Shown here piece by piece: positions 27,152 to 35,885 of a stretch of DNA of 64,000 nucleotides; position 1 is the stretch's first letter; every line of letters begins with the position of its first letter. The stretch covers positions 62,001 through 126,000 of the forward strand of contig CAZXSC010000001.1 in the NCBI GenBank assembly GCA_964643045.1, written 5' to 3'. Below the pieces are notes generated by a model, which was given only the letters and a program-made list of their open reading frames with translations, was not told where the DNA came from and ran no database searches. This DNA comes from TMED23 sp964643045 (lineage in GTDB: Bacteria > Pseudomonadota > Alphaproteobacteria > Rhodospirillales > UBA2165). The position numbers and the translations under genes are program-made.

Positions 27152-28432
27152 TTATTTTATAAGTTGTTCATGTCGATTTAGGAAGCTTGGTGCTATTGGT
27201 GAACGTGCATCTGAATCTTCGAACTGGCCATCTTCTAAAGACAACCCATGGTTTTCGGGATAAAGTGAAAAGAAACGATGTTCTAATTCATCTCGTTCAC
27301 AACCAACGATGCTTCCAGAATTCATTTTATTTAAGATATCTAATGCTGCTTCTGTCAATTCTAATCCTGTGTTGTAAACAATTCTAATTTTTTCCTTTCT
27401 AAAGTCATCTGTTCGACCGAACGTTAGAATACCGCGTTTAATCGCTTCGCTGTAAGTAATGATTCTGTTTGAATCAATATCAAGATACTTGACTGGTAAA
27501 GACATAAAATTTGGCCACGGTGCATATAAATCAGCAATATTTAGATTTGTGCGCAATCCACAGCCGCCTTGGGCGTGAGATAGATGGCCAATACCAGCTG
27601 AATCACAGATGAATAATGTACAGTATGAAGCAAGGAAAACATCTCCAAAATCGGTTCGGTGGTGTGTCGAATAATCAATTATTCGCGGATGTTGGGTTAA
27701 AAGAGGGCTTGCAACAATCGATCCCATTCGAACTAGCCAATAGCCCTGATCTGCTAAATTTTCAGCCATTTCTACATATGCGTCAAAATCAGGATTACGA
27801 TAGCTATGATAATCCCAGCCGTTCTCGTTACCCGTTACAAAAGACTTTTCCATATAAGCCTGGTCACGTACAGCGAAAGTGATAACAGGCGCTCCACTTG
27901 GAATGCCCATTTGTTTGAGTAGGGTTTGGCCGTTCTTTTTCTGTTCCTCTGTTAAGCAAAAAGGCGCTGGAGTGTTGTTAAAAATATCTGGGGCATAAAC
28001 GATATGTGGCATAACATAAATGGCAGGATGTTTTGGTTTAATCCGAAATACCATTTTAATTAGATGTCTCAAAAAATCACTACAAACAACAGGTATGTAT
28101 TGGCGGGTCATTTCCACAATAGTTCTGTTAGATAGCGCTCCGTCGCATAGCAAAACATCATAAGCTGTCCCATAACCTTGATCTAAATTTTTTCGGCGGA
28201 GGTAGTAGTCCATCGCCCCTAGAAAATGACCGATCCGGCCATCCATTGAAATAATGATATTATCACCGCTGTTGGATTTATAACCACCAACAATCATGAA
28301 ACGGTATGGACGGTAAAACTTGAGAGCAAAAAGAATTAGAATACCAAAGTAACCCGAAAGGTTCACTTTAACTTGATAATAACAAAAACGAGCTAGTCGA
28401 TGTAAAGCACTCGGTTTTATCGAAGAATTCAT
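27152..28432 (-). CDS. TIGR04372-type glycosyltransferase
   Basis: Protein of about 426 residues that resembles the TIGR04372 putative glycosyltransferases: TFAVRDQAYM near 190, the DYHSYRNPDF stretch near 212, YWLVRMGSIV near 237 and CTLFICDSAGIGHLS near 270, which resembles a GT-B nucleotide-sugar site. An N-terminal hydrophobic stretch (near 20-50) may tie it to the membrane. It likely adds a sugar to the growing glycan. The ATG at 28432 is preferred to a TTG six codons upstream that would overlap the FkbM gene. Confidence 0.7.
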   Translation of the reverse strand: MNSSIKPSALHRLARFCYYQVKVNLSGYFGILILFALKFYRPYRFMIVGGYKSNSGDNIIISMDGRIGHFLGAMDYYLRRKNLDQGYGTAYDVLLCDGALSNRTIVEMTRQYIPVVCSDFLRHLIKMVFRIKPKHPAIYVMPHIVYAPDIFNNTPAPFCLTEEQKKNGQTLLKQMGIPSGAPVITFAVRDQAYMEKSFVTGNENGWDYHSYRNPDFDAYVEMAENLADQGYWLVRMGSIVASPLLTQHPRIIDYSTHHRTDFGDVFLASYCTLFICDSAGIGHLSHAQGGCGLRTNLNIADLYAPWPNFMSLPVKYLDIDSNRIITYSEAIKRGILTFGRTDDFRKEKIRIVYNTGLELTEAALDILNKMNSGSIVGCERDELEHRFFSLYPENHGLSLEDGQFEDSDARSPIAPSFLNRHEQLIK

Positions 28433-28442
28433 GAGTAATGCT

Positions 28443-29402
28443 TTAATCAAAAAGAGAAGATTCGTAGAAATCGTTCAAGACAGGGAAATCGAGACCAAAT
28501 ATTTTCTTGTATGCATCTTGAATATAATTTTTTTCCATACTGGGAAGGTAACTAATCGCCTTAAAAAGTAGAGCTACACGTTTATTTAAATCGCGAAATA
28601 AAGGTTGGTTTATAAATGTGGCATAGGAGACGCCCTCTTTTTCAACGGCACGAAGTAGAACTTCCAGAGCTACATCGGTCGCGTTGTTGAGCATTAAGAA
28701 CAAAGCCATCCGGATAGTATTGGGAGCGACATCATTGCGTGTTCGATCAAATAGGCGTTTTGATGAAATAACCCATACACCATCTGTGGACATTAGTTTC
28801 CCAAATTTATCAGGAAGGGTAAATGGGCTTCTCGCGCTTCCCCGGCCATCATAATCCAAATTCAAGAGCTCAAAACCGTGTTCGTACATAAAATTGTTAA
28901 TTTCGCCGAATGTTGGGCAATCTTTGAGAATTGGAGCAAAGGGTACCTCTGCACGAACACCCAAAACGGTATCCATTATTTTTGATTTTGCACCATTAAG
29001 AACTTCAAGTTCAGCCCCTTCGGTGTCAATTTTTAGGAAATGGATTTCTTGGTTAGAAAAGAGGCTATCAATTGATCTTGCCTCTACGGTATATTCTCTA
29101 ATATTTTCATGCTCGATCCGCATATAATCTTCGTCTGAGAGAAATGCTTCATTAATGTCATAGTGTGAATTTAATGCACGATGGTGTCGTTCCTTGAATG
29201 TAAGAGTTGTATCTTTACTGAATAGCGCTAAATTCTCGACAGTAATATTTTTTCTATCAATATACTTCTTTTTTAAGCGATTAACTTCTTTGTCGTCGGC
29301 TTCAAATAGAAAAAAATTGACCAAAGTTTCCATGGACTGCCAAGATGGATGTAAACCATAACGGGCTCCGGCATCAATTACATTACAATCAAGCTGAGGC
29401 AT
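28443..29402 (-). CDS. FkbM-family methyltransferase
   Basis: Methyltransferase of 319 residues: VIDAGARYGLHP (8-19) as SAM motif I, FLFEADD near 34, VEARSIDSL near 107 and FLKIDTEGAELEVLNGA near 120, the hallmark of FkbM proteins. These O-methylate sugars or polyketides. The C-terminal 100 residues extend past the usual domain and are not recognised. A probable role is O-methylation of a glycan sugar. It lies in line with the epimerase and glycosyltransferase genes, with a TAA ten bases before the next ATG. Confidence 0.85.
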   Translation of the reverse strand: MPQLDCNVIDAGARYGLHPSWQSMETLVNFFLFEADDKEVNRLKKKYIDRKNITVENLALFSKDTTLTFKERHHRALNSHYDINEAFLSDEDYMRIEHENIREYTVEARSIDSLFSNQEIHFLKIDTEGAELEVLNGAKSKIMDTVLGVRAEVPFAPILKDCPTFGEINNFMYEHGFELLNLDYDGRGSARSPFTLPDKFGKLMSTDGVWVISSKRLFDRTRNDVAPNTIRMALFLMLNNATDVALEVLLRAVEKEGVSYATFINQPLFRDLNKRVALLFKAISYLPSMEKNYIQDAYKKIFGLDFPVLNDFYESSLFD

Positions 29403-29447
29403 TGATTTTTAGCTCCCTTGTTTGCGGTTAATATTGGTAAAGCAGAG

Positions 29448-30323
29448 TTACTCACAAAAGGCGTCAAGTGCATCTTCAATGCCGGTTGGATTAAAACCAA
29501 GCTTCCTAGCTGAAGAAAAATTAATTGTAAATGAAGATTTGTCAAGAAGTCGTGTTTTTACTTTAGAGCTTGATCCTGTTCGAGTTATAATTCGTTTGAC
29601 AGCATTTTCGATTGTTATGAATCCCGATGAAGCTATGGGAAATACATGTGATCCTCGAAAACTTGAATTAGCGAGGTGAAGAATAAAGTTACTTAACGCG
29701 TTTACATCTACAGCATTGTTAAACCTGTTTTCTGGATTGAATATTGTAATATCTTGATGTTTGAGTGCACGTTCGCGAACCTTCGCCAGCCAATGATTTT
29801 TGGCACCAATACCAAGCACGCTTGGAAGACGAATAGCAAAGGAAGATAATACAGAAGCCTTCTCGTGCAACAACATTTCGCCGGCCAGCTTGCTAAGGCC
29901 GTAGGTGTTGGGGTTCACAATCGGCGTATTTGAATCAATAGGGTCGACGTTTATTTCACCATGAACAGAAATACTGGAGGTAAATATGAAGCGATCTGCA
30001 CCCGCTACCAACGCATAATCTAGAAGGTTTTGCATTCCATGTACGTTAGTTTTTATTATATCTGAAGCTGAGGATTCACTGGATGCAGCAGCAATGTGGA
30101 TAATTGTAGAAACACGTTTCGGAAGGTGTTTGAAAGAAACGGAATCACTCAAATCCAAATGTATGACGTTTACATTTTTTAACCTTCGCATAGGATCGTC
30201 GTCGTCAATCGGTGAGCGGGTTGTTGCAACTAGGTTAGTACCAGATCGTGAAATTTGGTTTGATACATGCCTACCAATAAACGCTGTCGCGCCAATTAAC
30301 AAGATTTCGGCTTCAGGAATCAT
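29448..30323 (-). CDS. NAD-dependent epimerase/dehydratase (extended SDR)
   Basis: Extended SDR of about 291 residues: LIGATAFIGRH near 8 is a variant NAD loop, IIHIAAASS near 72, TSSISVHGE near 115, and catalytic YxxxK in NTYGLSKLAGE. It probably epimerises, dehydrates or reduces a nucleotide sugar. I start at ATG 30323, since upstream codons in frame run into the transketolase gene and carry no homology. Products of the transketolase/transaldolase module may be its substrate, but this is inferred from position only. Confidence 0.75.
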   Translation of the reverse strand: MIPEAEILLIGATAFIGRHVSNQISRSGTNLVATTRSPIDDDDPMRRLKNVNVIHLDLSDSVSFKHLPKRVSTIIHIAAASSESSASDIIKTNVHGMQNLLDYALVAGADRFIFTSSISVHGEINVDPIDSNTPIVNPNTYGLSKLAGEMLLHEKASVLSSFAIRLPSVLGIGAKNHWLAKVRERALKHQDITIFNPENRFNNAVDVNALSNFILHLANSSFRGSHVFPIASSGFITIENAVKRIITRTGSSSKVKTRLLDKSSFTINFSSARKLGFNPTGIEDALDAFCE

Positions 30324-30351
30324 ATGGTGAATATTTGCATTTATAGTTAGA

Positions 30352-31272
30352 CTAGGGACGGTTAATTTCTTCGCTGATGCTTTCGATATCGAGCCCGTGC
30401 TTTGATAACAATTCCAAGTGATTTCCATAAAAATGAATAAATTCGTCCTTTAAGGAAAAACATTTTAAACTACAATTGGCCTTCATTTCCCATGCAATTT
30501 CTTTTACCCGTGAGCCTAGTCCACCATGAGGAACGTGCTCCTCAATTACTGCTATTTGATTGTGGGTCGCTAAGATTTTTTGTATGCCTTCTGTATCAAG
30601 GGGCTTAATAGTATGGCAAGAGTATACAGATACAGATTTCCCGGTTGAAGAAATCTGTTTGGCAACACTGAGAGCCATATCAACTGTTATGCCATATGAT
30701 AGTATTGCAACATTTGCCCCCTGTTGAAGACATCTTACTTTCCCAATTTTAAATGGATCGATAGCTTTACTAGTTAAATCTGGCTCGCCTGCTTTACCTA
30801 GTCGCATGTAAACTGGACCCAGACTTTCCGTCGCACACCAAGTTGTTGCCAAGCGCATTTCGTCTGGGTCGCATGGTGCGAGGACGGTTAAATTGGGAAT
30901 TGCGGAAGCGATTGCGATGTCTTCAATTGTATGGTGGGTACCACCAAGTGTGGAGTAAATAACCCCAGCCCCCATACCGATAACTGTTACCGGTAAATTT
31001 TGATAGCACAAATCATCACGGACCATTTCAAATGGACGATAAAGACTGAACGTGGCAATCGTATAACAAAACGGGCGCATCCCGTTTAAAGCCATTCCAG
31101 CAGCAATTCCAATCATTGATTGCTCGGCAACACCACAATTAATAAATCGGTCTGGGAAATCCTCGCGAAAATTAATCATTGAGCCAGCTGGCGATAGATC
31201 TGCCACTAAGGCGCAAATACGATCATCTTTTTTGCCAATCTCGTAAATAGCATCTGCAAATTTATTTCTCAC
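30352..31272 (-). CDS. Transketolase, C-terminal subunit
   Basis: C-terminal half of a split transketolase, 306 residues. The pyrimidine domain has the catalytic glutamate E50 in NCGVAEQSMIGIAAGMAL, followed by PFCYTIATF and GAGVIYSTLGGTHHTIED; the C-terminal domain has VAVIEEHVPHGGLG. It forms a complex with the N-terminal half encoded just upstream and moves two-carbon units between sugar phosphates. The GTG start overlaps the partner stop as GTGA, which fits a stoichiometric pair. Confidence 0.88.
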   Translation of the reverse strand: MRNKFADAIYEIGKKDDRICALVADLSPAGSMINFREDFPDRFINCGVAEQSMIGIAAGMALNGMRPFCYTIATFSLYRPFEMVRDDLCYQNLPVTVIGMGAGVIYSTLGGTHHTIEDIAIASAIPNLTVLAPCDPDEMRLATTWCATESLGPVYMRLGKAGEPDLTSKAIDPFKIGKVRCLQQGANVAILSYGITVDMALSVAKQISSTGKSVSVYSCHTIKPLDTEGIQKILATHNQIAVIEEHVPHGGLGSRVKEIAWEMKANCSLKCFSLKDEFIHFYGNHLELLSKHGLDIESISEEINRP

Positions 31273-32096
31273 GATGATATCTCCGTTAGCTCATTAATTG
31301 CTTGGGCGTATTCCTCAGGGTTTGGCGAACGGTAGTGCCAAATTGGCTGTCCTTCCATAAATGATACACCGCGACCCTTGACCGTGTTGCAAATTAGCAT
31401 AAACGGCTTCCCGCCTGCCCGGTTTGTTATTGCGTCAAAAACAGCCTCAGAATCGTGACCATTAACTTCTGCAGTTTCCCAGCCAAAAGCGTTTATTTTT
31501 TCGCTGATAGGATAGAATTTAGGGTGGGTTTCAATTGTGTCACCAAAGGATTGCATGCCATTATGATCTAAACAAATTATCAAATTATCTGTATTTAGGT
31601 TTGCCGCCATCATCAAGGCCTCCCAAGTTGATCCCTCTTGAAGTTCGCCATCGCTTATTATAACAAAAATTTTACCAGGACCCCTTTTAATATATTGTTC
31701 GGTATATGCCATGCCAGTTGCCATTGCTGCGCCGTGCCCTAGGGATCCTGTGGAGGCTTCTATGCCCGGTGTCCCAAAATCTGGGTGACATCCAAGCCGT
31801 CCGTCTGGTTTGCAATATAAGTCTAAGTCTTTTTTGCTTAGGATACCCAGATCCTCTAATATTACGTATTGGACCATACAACCATGGCCCTTCGACATGA
31901 TAAATTTATCAATAGGGTCTTTATTGTCGCCGCGATTCATCAGACCGTTATAAATACAATCAGTCATTTCCATAGCAGAAAAAGCTGCGGCAGCGTGCAG
32001 TGCGCCAACTTGTTGTGAAATATCGAGGATTCGTCGTCGATAAGATTTGCAGCGACTTTGCGCTAGCATTTTGTCAAAAGAATTAGTTAAGTTCAT
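31269..32096 (-). CDS. Transketolase, N-terminal (TPP-binding) subunit
   Basis: N-terminal half of a split transketolase, 275 residues: SKGHGCMVQY near 68, TGSLGHGAAMATGMAY near 116, and the thiamine-diphosphate motif from IISDGELQEGSTWEA (146) to CLDHNG near 178. With the C-terminal partner it would make or use seven- or eight-carbon ketose phosphates. The pair lies in the same gene series as a transaldolase and GmhA-, GmhB- and HldE-like proteins. This suggests a dedicated sugar-phosphate supply rather than the pentose phosphate pathway. Confidence 0.88.
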   Translation of the reverse strand: MNLTNSFDKMLAQSRCKSYRRRILDISQQVGALHAAAAFSAMEMTDCIYNGLMNRGDNKDPIDKFIMSKGHGCMVQYVILEDLGILSKKDLDLYCKPDGRLGCHPDFGTPGIEASTGSLGHGAAMATGMAYTEQYIKRGPGKIFVIISDGELQEGSTWEALMMAANLNTDNLIICLDHNGMQSFGDTIETHPKFYPISEKINAFGWETAEVNGHDSEAVFDAITNRAGGKPFMLICNTVKGRGVSFMEGQPIWHYRSPNPEEYAQAINELTEISS

Positions 32097-32140
32097 TTTC
32101 TATCTCTTAATAATTATGGGTGTAGTTGGAGTTTTGTATT

Positions 32141-32791
32141 TCAAGAGATTATTGTCCAATACCAATCACCGGAGTATCCGGCTTCTTCAAAAAGTTTTAT
32201 CCAACCATCGGGATAGTCGTGAAAATAGGCTGTTAATACCCAGCTTTCAAAAATTTTCTTCTGCTCAGATGTGAAATAGCTATCAACTTGGACAAATCCT
32301 TTATTTGGCGCTAGGCGTTCTATTTCACCCAAAGCAACTTTACACAAGTCTCGCGGTAAATTATGCAAGCTATTGATGCAGAGCACAGCGCTGAAACTGC
32401 CATCTGGGAACGGCAGATCTTCAGCACTACCTATTTGGAGTCGACCGACGACCTCTGGTTCACAATTCATTAGAGCATATTTGGAAACATCTACCCCATA
32501 GGCATCGATTCCGAGAGCCAAGAGATCTTTAACCAGAAACCCTTTTGCGCATCCAATATCGAGCACTTTATCTCCTGATTTTAACCTAAAATGATCGACA
32601 ATATCCTGAGCGACAGGTTGCCAACGCCCATCATAACTGTAACCGCCATATCCATATTCACGCGGACCATCGAAATACATTTTTCCATATTCCCGGGAAA
32701 CGCGAATATGCTCTTCTGTTTTTTCGGTTTCGCGAGCTTTGACATTGCGTTTTCCTTTAGGAAGAGAACGCAGGAGTTCAACTTCAGCCAT
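32141..32791 (-). CDS. Class I SAM-dependent methyltransferase
   Basis: Methyltransferase of 216 residues: VLDIGCAKGFLVKDL (75-89) as motif I, YGVDVSKYAL near 96, SAEDLPFPDGSFSAVLCINSL split over 120-140. The N-terminal GPREYGYGGYSYDGRW stretch is glycine- and tyrosine-rich. It may methylate a sugar hydroxyl or carboxyl. ATG and the SDR stop share one base (TGATG), so the genes are translationally coupled. Confidence 0.8.
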   Translation of the reverse strand: MAEVELLRSLPKGKRNVKARETEKTEEHIRVSREYGKMYFDGPREYGYGGYSYDGRWQPVAQDIVDHFRLKSGDKVLDIGCAKGFLVKDLLALGIDAYGVDVSKYALMNCEPEVVGRLQIGSAEDLPFPDGSFSAVLCINSLHNLPRDLCKVALGEIERLAPNKGFVQVDSYFTSEQKKIFESWVLTAYFHDYPDGWIKLFEEAGYSGDWYWTIIS

Positions 32792-33657
32792 CAGATCGTA
32801 TCCTTTAATCCATCAGAAAGGTTGGTATATTCAAATTTAGGAAAAGCTTTCCGTGTTGCTGTCGGATTGAACGGACGATAGCCGTTATGTGGCATAGCGC
32901 CAAGTCTTAATGAGCTTTTTATGGTGACAGGCTTTTCAGAAAAATTCACCATCATCTCAGCAATTCTTTTGAATGAGGTAACGGTTCCGGTAGCAGCATT
33001 AAGGATGCCTTTGCTTTTATGCCAAGCGATGAGCCGGATGAGTTCTGCAACATCATCAACCAAAACGTGGTCACGCTGTTCTTCACCTTCTCCAAAGAGG
33101 ATTATTTCCTTGCCGTCAGCAACAAGCCGACGGAAACGATTCGGACCATAGCCATTGTGTGGGTCATCGATACCGTAAATGAGTGTAGGGCGCAAAATTG
33201 TTAAGGTGAATTCGGTTGTTTCTTTTAACATAATTTCGCGAGTAAGATGCATGATACCGTGCATTGACGTGGGTTCGGCACTTGAAGTTTCGTTTAAGGG
33301 CTCCATACTATCGGCATAAACTGCATCAGAACTTACATATATAATGTGTGCAGGTTGAGTTCTAGAGATAGCTTCACACACGCCAGCCATCATTTGGACA
33401 TTGCGAATAAGCATTGCAGCGTCTTTGCACGGTGCTTCAGCAGAAATTACAATCAGGGTATCCGTCGGCTTAACGAGATCTGTTAGTTTAGATCCGGCTT
33501 CTTCGTCTAATAATTCTATATCATTACGGCTCAGTGGGAGGACTTTCGTGCCTTCTGATTTAAAAGCTCTATGAGTTGCCCCGCCAACAAAACCTGCGGC
33601 TCCTAATATAACAACTCGGCTAGGTTGAGTTTGTTTAGAATTTTTATGTTCGAGCAT
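32791..33657 (-). CDS. NAD(P)-dependent sugar epimerase/reductase (extended SDR)
   Basis: Extended SDR of 288 residues: VVILGAAGFVGG near 17 as the NAD loop, VSSDAVYAD near 108, and ILRPTLIYGIDD near 156. The usual YxxxK is not obvious; the region reads SMHGIMHLTRE, with histidine in the tyrosine place, so catalysis may be altered. RmlD-type reductases have similar architecture. The ATG at 33657 is preceded by a TTG codon. Gene lies between the UGDH-like and methyltransferase genes. Confidence 0.7.
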   Translation of the reverse strand: MLEHKNSKQTQPSRVVILGAAGFVGGATHRAFKSEGTKVLPLSRNDIELLDEEAGSKLTDLVKPTDTLIVISAEAPCKDAAMLIRNVQMMAGVCEAISRTQPAHIIYVSSDAVYADSMEPLNETSSAEPTSMHGIMHLTREIMLKETTEFTLTILRPTLIYGIDDPHNGYGPNRFRRLVADGKEIILFGEGEEQRDHVLVDDVAELIRLIAWHKSKGILNAATGTVTSFKRIAEMMVNFSEKPVTIKSSLRLGAMPHNGYRPFNPTATRKAFPKFEYTNLSDGLKDTI

Positions 33658-33670
33658 CAATTACTTCCCT

Positions 33671-34954
33671 TTAAGAGAATGTTGAAAGTTCTGAAAGACC
33701 TAAAGTGAGATAGTCTAACCCGGCGGCTTTAACCATTTTACGATTCAAAATAGCATAGGGATCTAAAATAGTGCGGCCTTTCATATGAGAGGATATTCTC
33801 TTCAAATTAAGCCCAGCGTATTCCGGCCAGGGGGTCATGATTACCAGGGCGTCTGCATTTTTAGTAGCGTTCTCGGCGCTGTTTGATGATGAAACAGGAA
33901 TTCCCGCTGCATCGGGTGAAACAATAGGGTCGTGGACGCAAACTTCAAATCCATTAAGATGGCTGAGCAAGGCAAGGGAGGGCGAATTCTTTGTGCTGTG
34001 CGTGTTTTCTTTATAGGCCAGCCCCAAGACGCAAATCCGTGCATTTGGATTTGTGCTTAAAACCTTTTTATTTAATATGCGCCAAGCCCATTCTTTCCGA
34101 TGCGCACTATTTCTGATCCATGCAGCAACAATACTGCCGTCTGTTTGATGTATCTCGGACAATTGCATAATTGTGTTTAGATCTCTCTCTAAGTTACCGC
34201 CTGCAATTCCAAGGCCGGGTTTTAAGTAACTGTACTTGCCAATCCGTCTGTCGAGCCTGAGAGAGGGTACAATTTCTGACCAATCAGCGTTAGCATTTTC
34301 ACAAATTTCAGCCATTGTATTGGCGACACCTATTGAAGCGACGAGACACATATTAATTGCTATTTTTGCTAGTTCCGCACTTTCATATCGCATCGGCATG
34401 ATTGGACACTTAAACGTACCGAGAAATTCTAACAACCGCGCGTCTATTTTCTGATCCGGATGAGCACAGCCGACAATGAAACGTTCTGGTTTTGTGGCAC
34501 GCTCTACAGCTTGGCCAAAAATAAGCGTCTCCACTTGATAATATAAATTCCCTGATCGGCGTGAAATCTGCCGCGTGAATCCAGGTGGCACTTGGCATAA
34601 TATAGTTAATAAGGCATCCGGTTTCATTGCCGCTTCACTTAGAGAGATCATTTTCATTATAGTCGTGAGATCACTGTTACCTCGATCATCGGTCGGGACA
34701 TCAGCTGATATATAAACTATGTCACACTGAGAAAGTGAATTCACGTCGTCGCTGAAGTTCAGGCGTGGTTTATTTTTCTTTACTAATTCATTAAGGCCGG
34801 GTTCGTTGATAGGAAGTAGCCCATTATTAATTGCAGCGACATATTTGGCGTCGTGATGATAGCCGATCACATCAAAACCATTTTCCGCAGCGGCAGCAGC
34901 TGAGTTTAATCCTAGGTGTGTCAAGCCAGCATAACCAATAATCAAATTAGGCAT
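33671..34954 (-). CDS. UDP-glucose/GDP-mannose dehydrogenase family protein lacking the catalytic cysteine
   Basis: Protein of 427 residues with the three-domain dehydrogenase layout: an N-terminal NAD domain, the central AELAKIAINM (193-202, K197 and N201 kept) and a C-terminal domain with ICVLGLAYKENTHSTKNSP. In normal enzymes the loop GxGGSCFPKD carries the catalytic cysteine; here GIAGGNLERD (249-258) puts Asn254 in that place. A four-electron oxidation to a uronate needs the cysteine, so this protein more likely oxidises a secondary alcohol to a ketone. The neighbours (Gfo/Idh, HldE-like, epimerases) suggest a higher-carbon sugar substrate. Confidence 0.85.
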   Translation of the reverse strand: MPNLIIGYAGLTHLGLNSAAAAAENGFDVIGYHHDAKYVAAINNGLLPINEPGLNELVKKNKPRLNFSDDVNSLSQCDIVYISADVPTDDRGNSDLTTIMKMISLSEAAMKPDALLTILCQVPPGFTRQISRRSGNLYYQVETLIFGQAVERATKPERFIVGCAHPDQKIDARLLEFLGTFKCPIMPMRYESAELAKIAINMCLVASIGVANTMAEICENANADWSEIVPSLRLDRRIGKYSYLKPGLGIAGGNLERDLNTIMQLSEIHQTDGSIVAAWIRNSAHRKEWAWRILNKKVLSTNPNARICVLGLAYKENTHSTKNSPSLALLSHLNGFEVCVHDPIVSPDAAGIPVSSSNSAENATKNADALVIMTPWPEYAGLNLKRISSHMKGRTILDPYAILNRKMVKAAGLDYLTLGLSELSTFS

Positions 34955-35885
34955 TGACAGTTACCCCGGCATTCATAGAAAGATCGGTCAATGTGCGATT
35001 AATCCAAATATCGTTCTCAAGGTTATGCCCACCCCTTTTTTTGCATAGATTAACAAAATGTTTGTATTCGATATTCCAGGTAGGATCTTCTTGTTCTAAC
35101 CTATCAAATTTTTCTGGCGGGCGACCACTCGGTAAAATTCTTGTCCGGTGGATAAAAGTACTAGGCCCCCATTTGCAAAGTGAGTTAATGTGGGCACTTC
35201 CTTTTTCAGCAAATACATCACAAGTAAAGTGATTGCGCCAAGACAACATAGTCATCTCTAGTTGGATGGCGGGTGTGTTATTACTTCCTACAACAACATG
35301 GTCAAAAGATTTATTTTCATGGGTATAGGCGCCTTGAATTTTGAATTTTGGGTCAAAATTCTCGCCAAACCAAAATCGCAAGGTATCTAACAAGTGGCTC
35401 CCCAGATCTGCCAAAACGCCGGCTCCTGTATCCCGCCACTTGCTGTTCCTGACTAAACGGGCTGTGCCGTTGCCATAAAACATCCGCAGACTATAGATTT
35501 TCCCCAAAGCACCATTTTGAATTAAATTGCGCATTCTAACGAAATGAGGCTCGAACCGATGATTATAAGCGGTATAGCAGACCACATTGTTAGTTTTGGA
35601 AAGTTCGGCAAGGGTTTCAATATCGCTATCATTTTTTGCGAATAGTGGTTTCTCAACCAGAACATGTTTTTTGTTCGCCAACAAATAGCTTATCAAAGCG
35701 ACTTTGGGATCATCTGGAATACACAAAATTGCGGCATCGAAGCTATCCAGCGGCACTTCCCGTATATCTTTATAATCGACACCTTCTGCCACAGGATCAA
35801 TCGTAGCGACTATATCATCCTGCGCAGCGCGTTGGCGTTTTGTACCTTGAACGCCCATACCTGCAACAACAACTTTTAACGCCAT
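34947..35885 (-). CDS. Gfo/Idh/MocA-family oxidoreductase
   Basis: NAD-dependent oxidoreductase of 312 residues: GMGVQG (9-14) in the Rossmann domain, HVLVEKPLFA near 74 with the conserved EKP lysine, and AYNHRFEP near 105. The C-terminal part matches the GFO_IDH_MocA fold. It would oxidise or reduce a sugar. Its ATG is one base beside the HldE-like stop and its end overlaps the UGDH-like start by eight bases, so the two dehydrogenases are co-expressed and may act in sequence. Confidence 0.85.
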   Translation of the reverse strand: MALKVVVAGMGVQGTKRQRAAQDDIVATIDPVAEGVDYKDIREVPLDSFDAAILCIPDDPKVALISYLLANKKHVLVEKPLFAKNDSDIETLAELSKTNNVVCYTAYNHRFEPHFVRMRNLIQNGALGKIYSLRMFYGNGTARLVRNSKWRDTGAGVLADLGSHLLDTLRFWFGENFDPKFKIQGAYTHENKSFDHVVVGSNNTPAIQLEMTMLSWRNHFTCDVFAEKGSAHINSLCKWGPSTFIHRTRILPSGRPPEKFDRLEQEDPTWNIEYKHFVNLCKKRGGHNLENDIWINRTLTDLSMNAGVTVNA

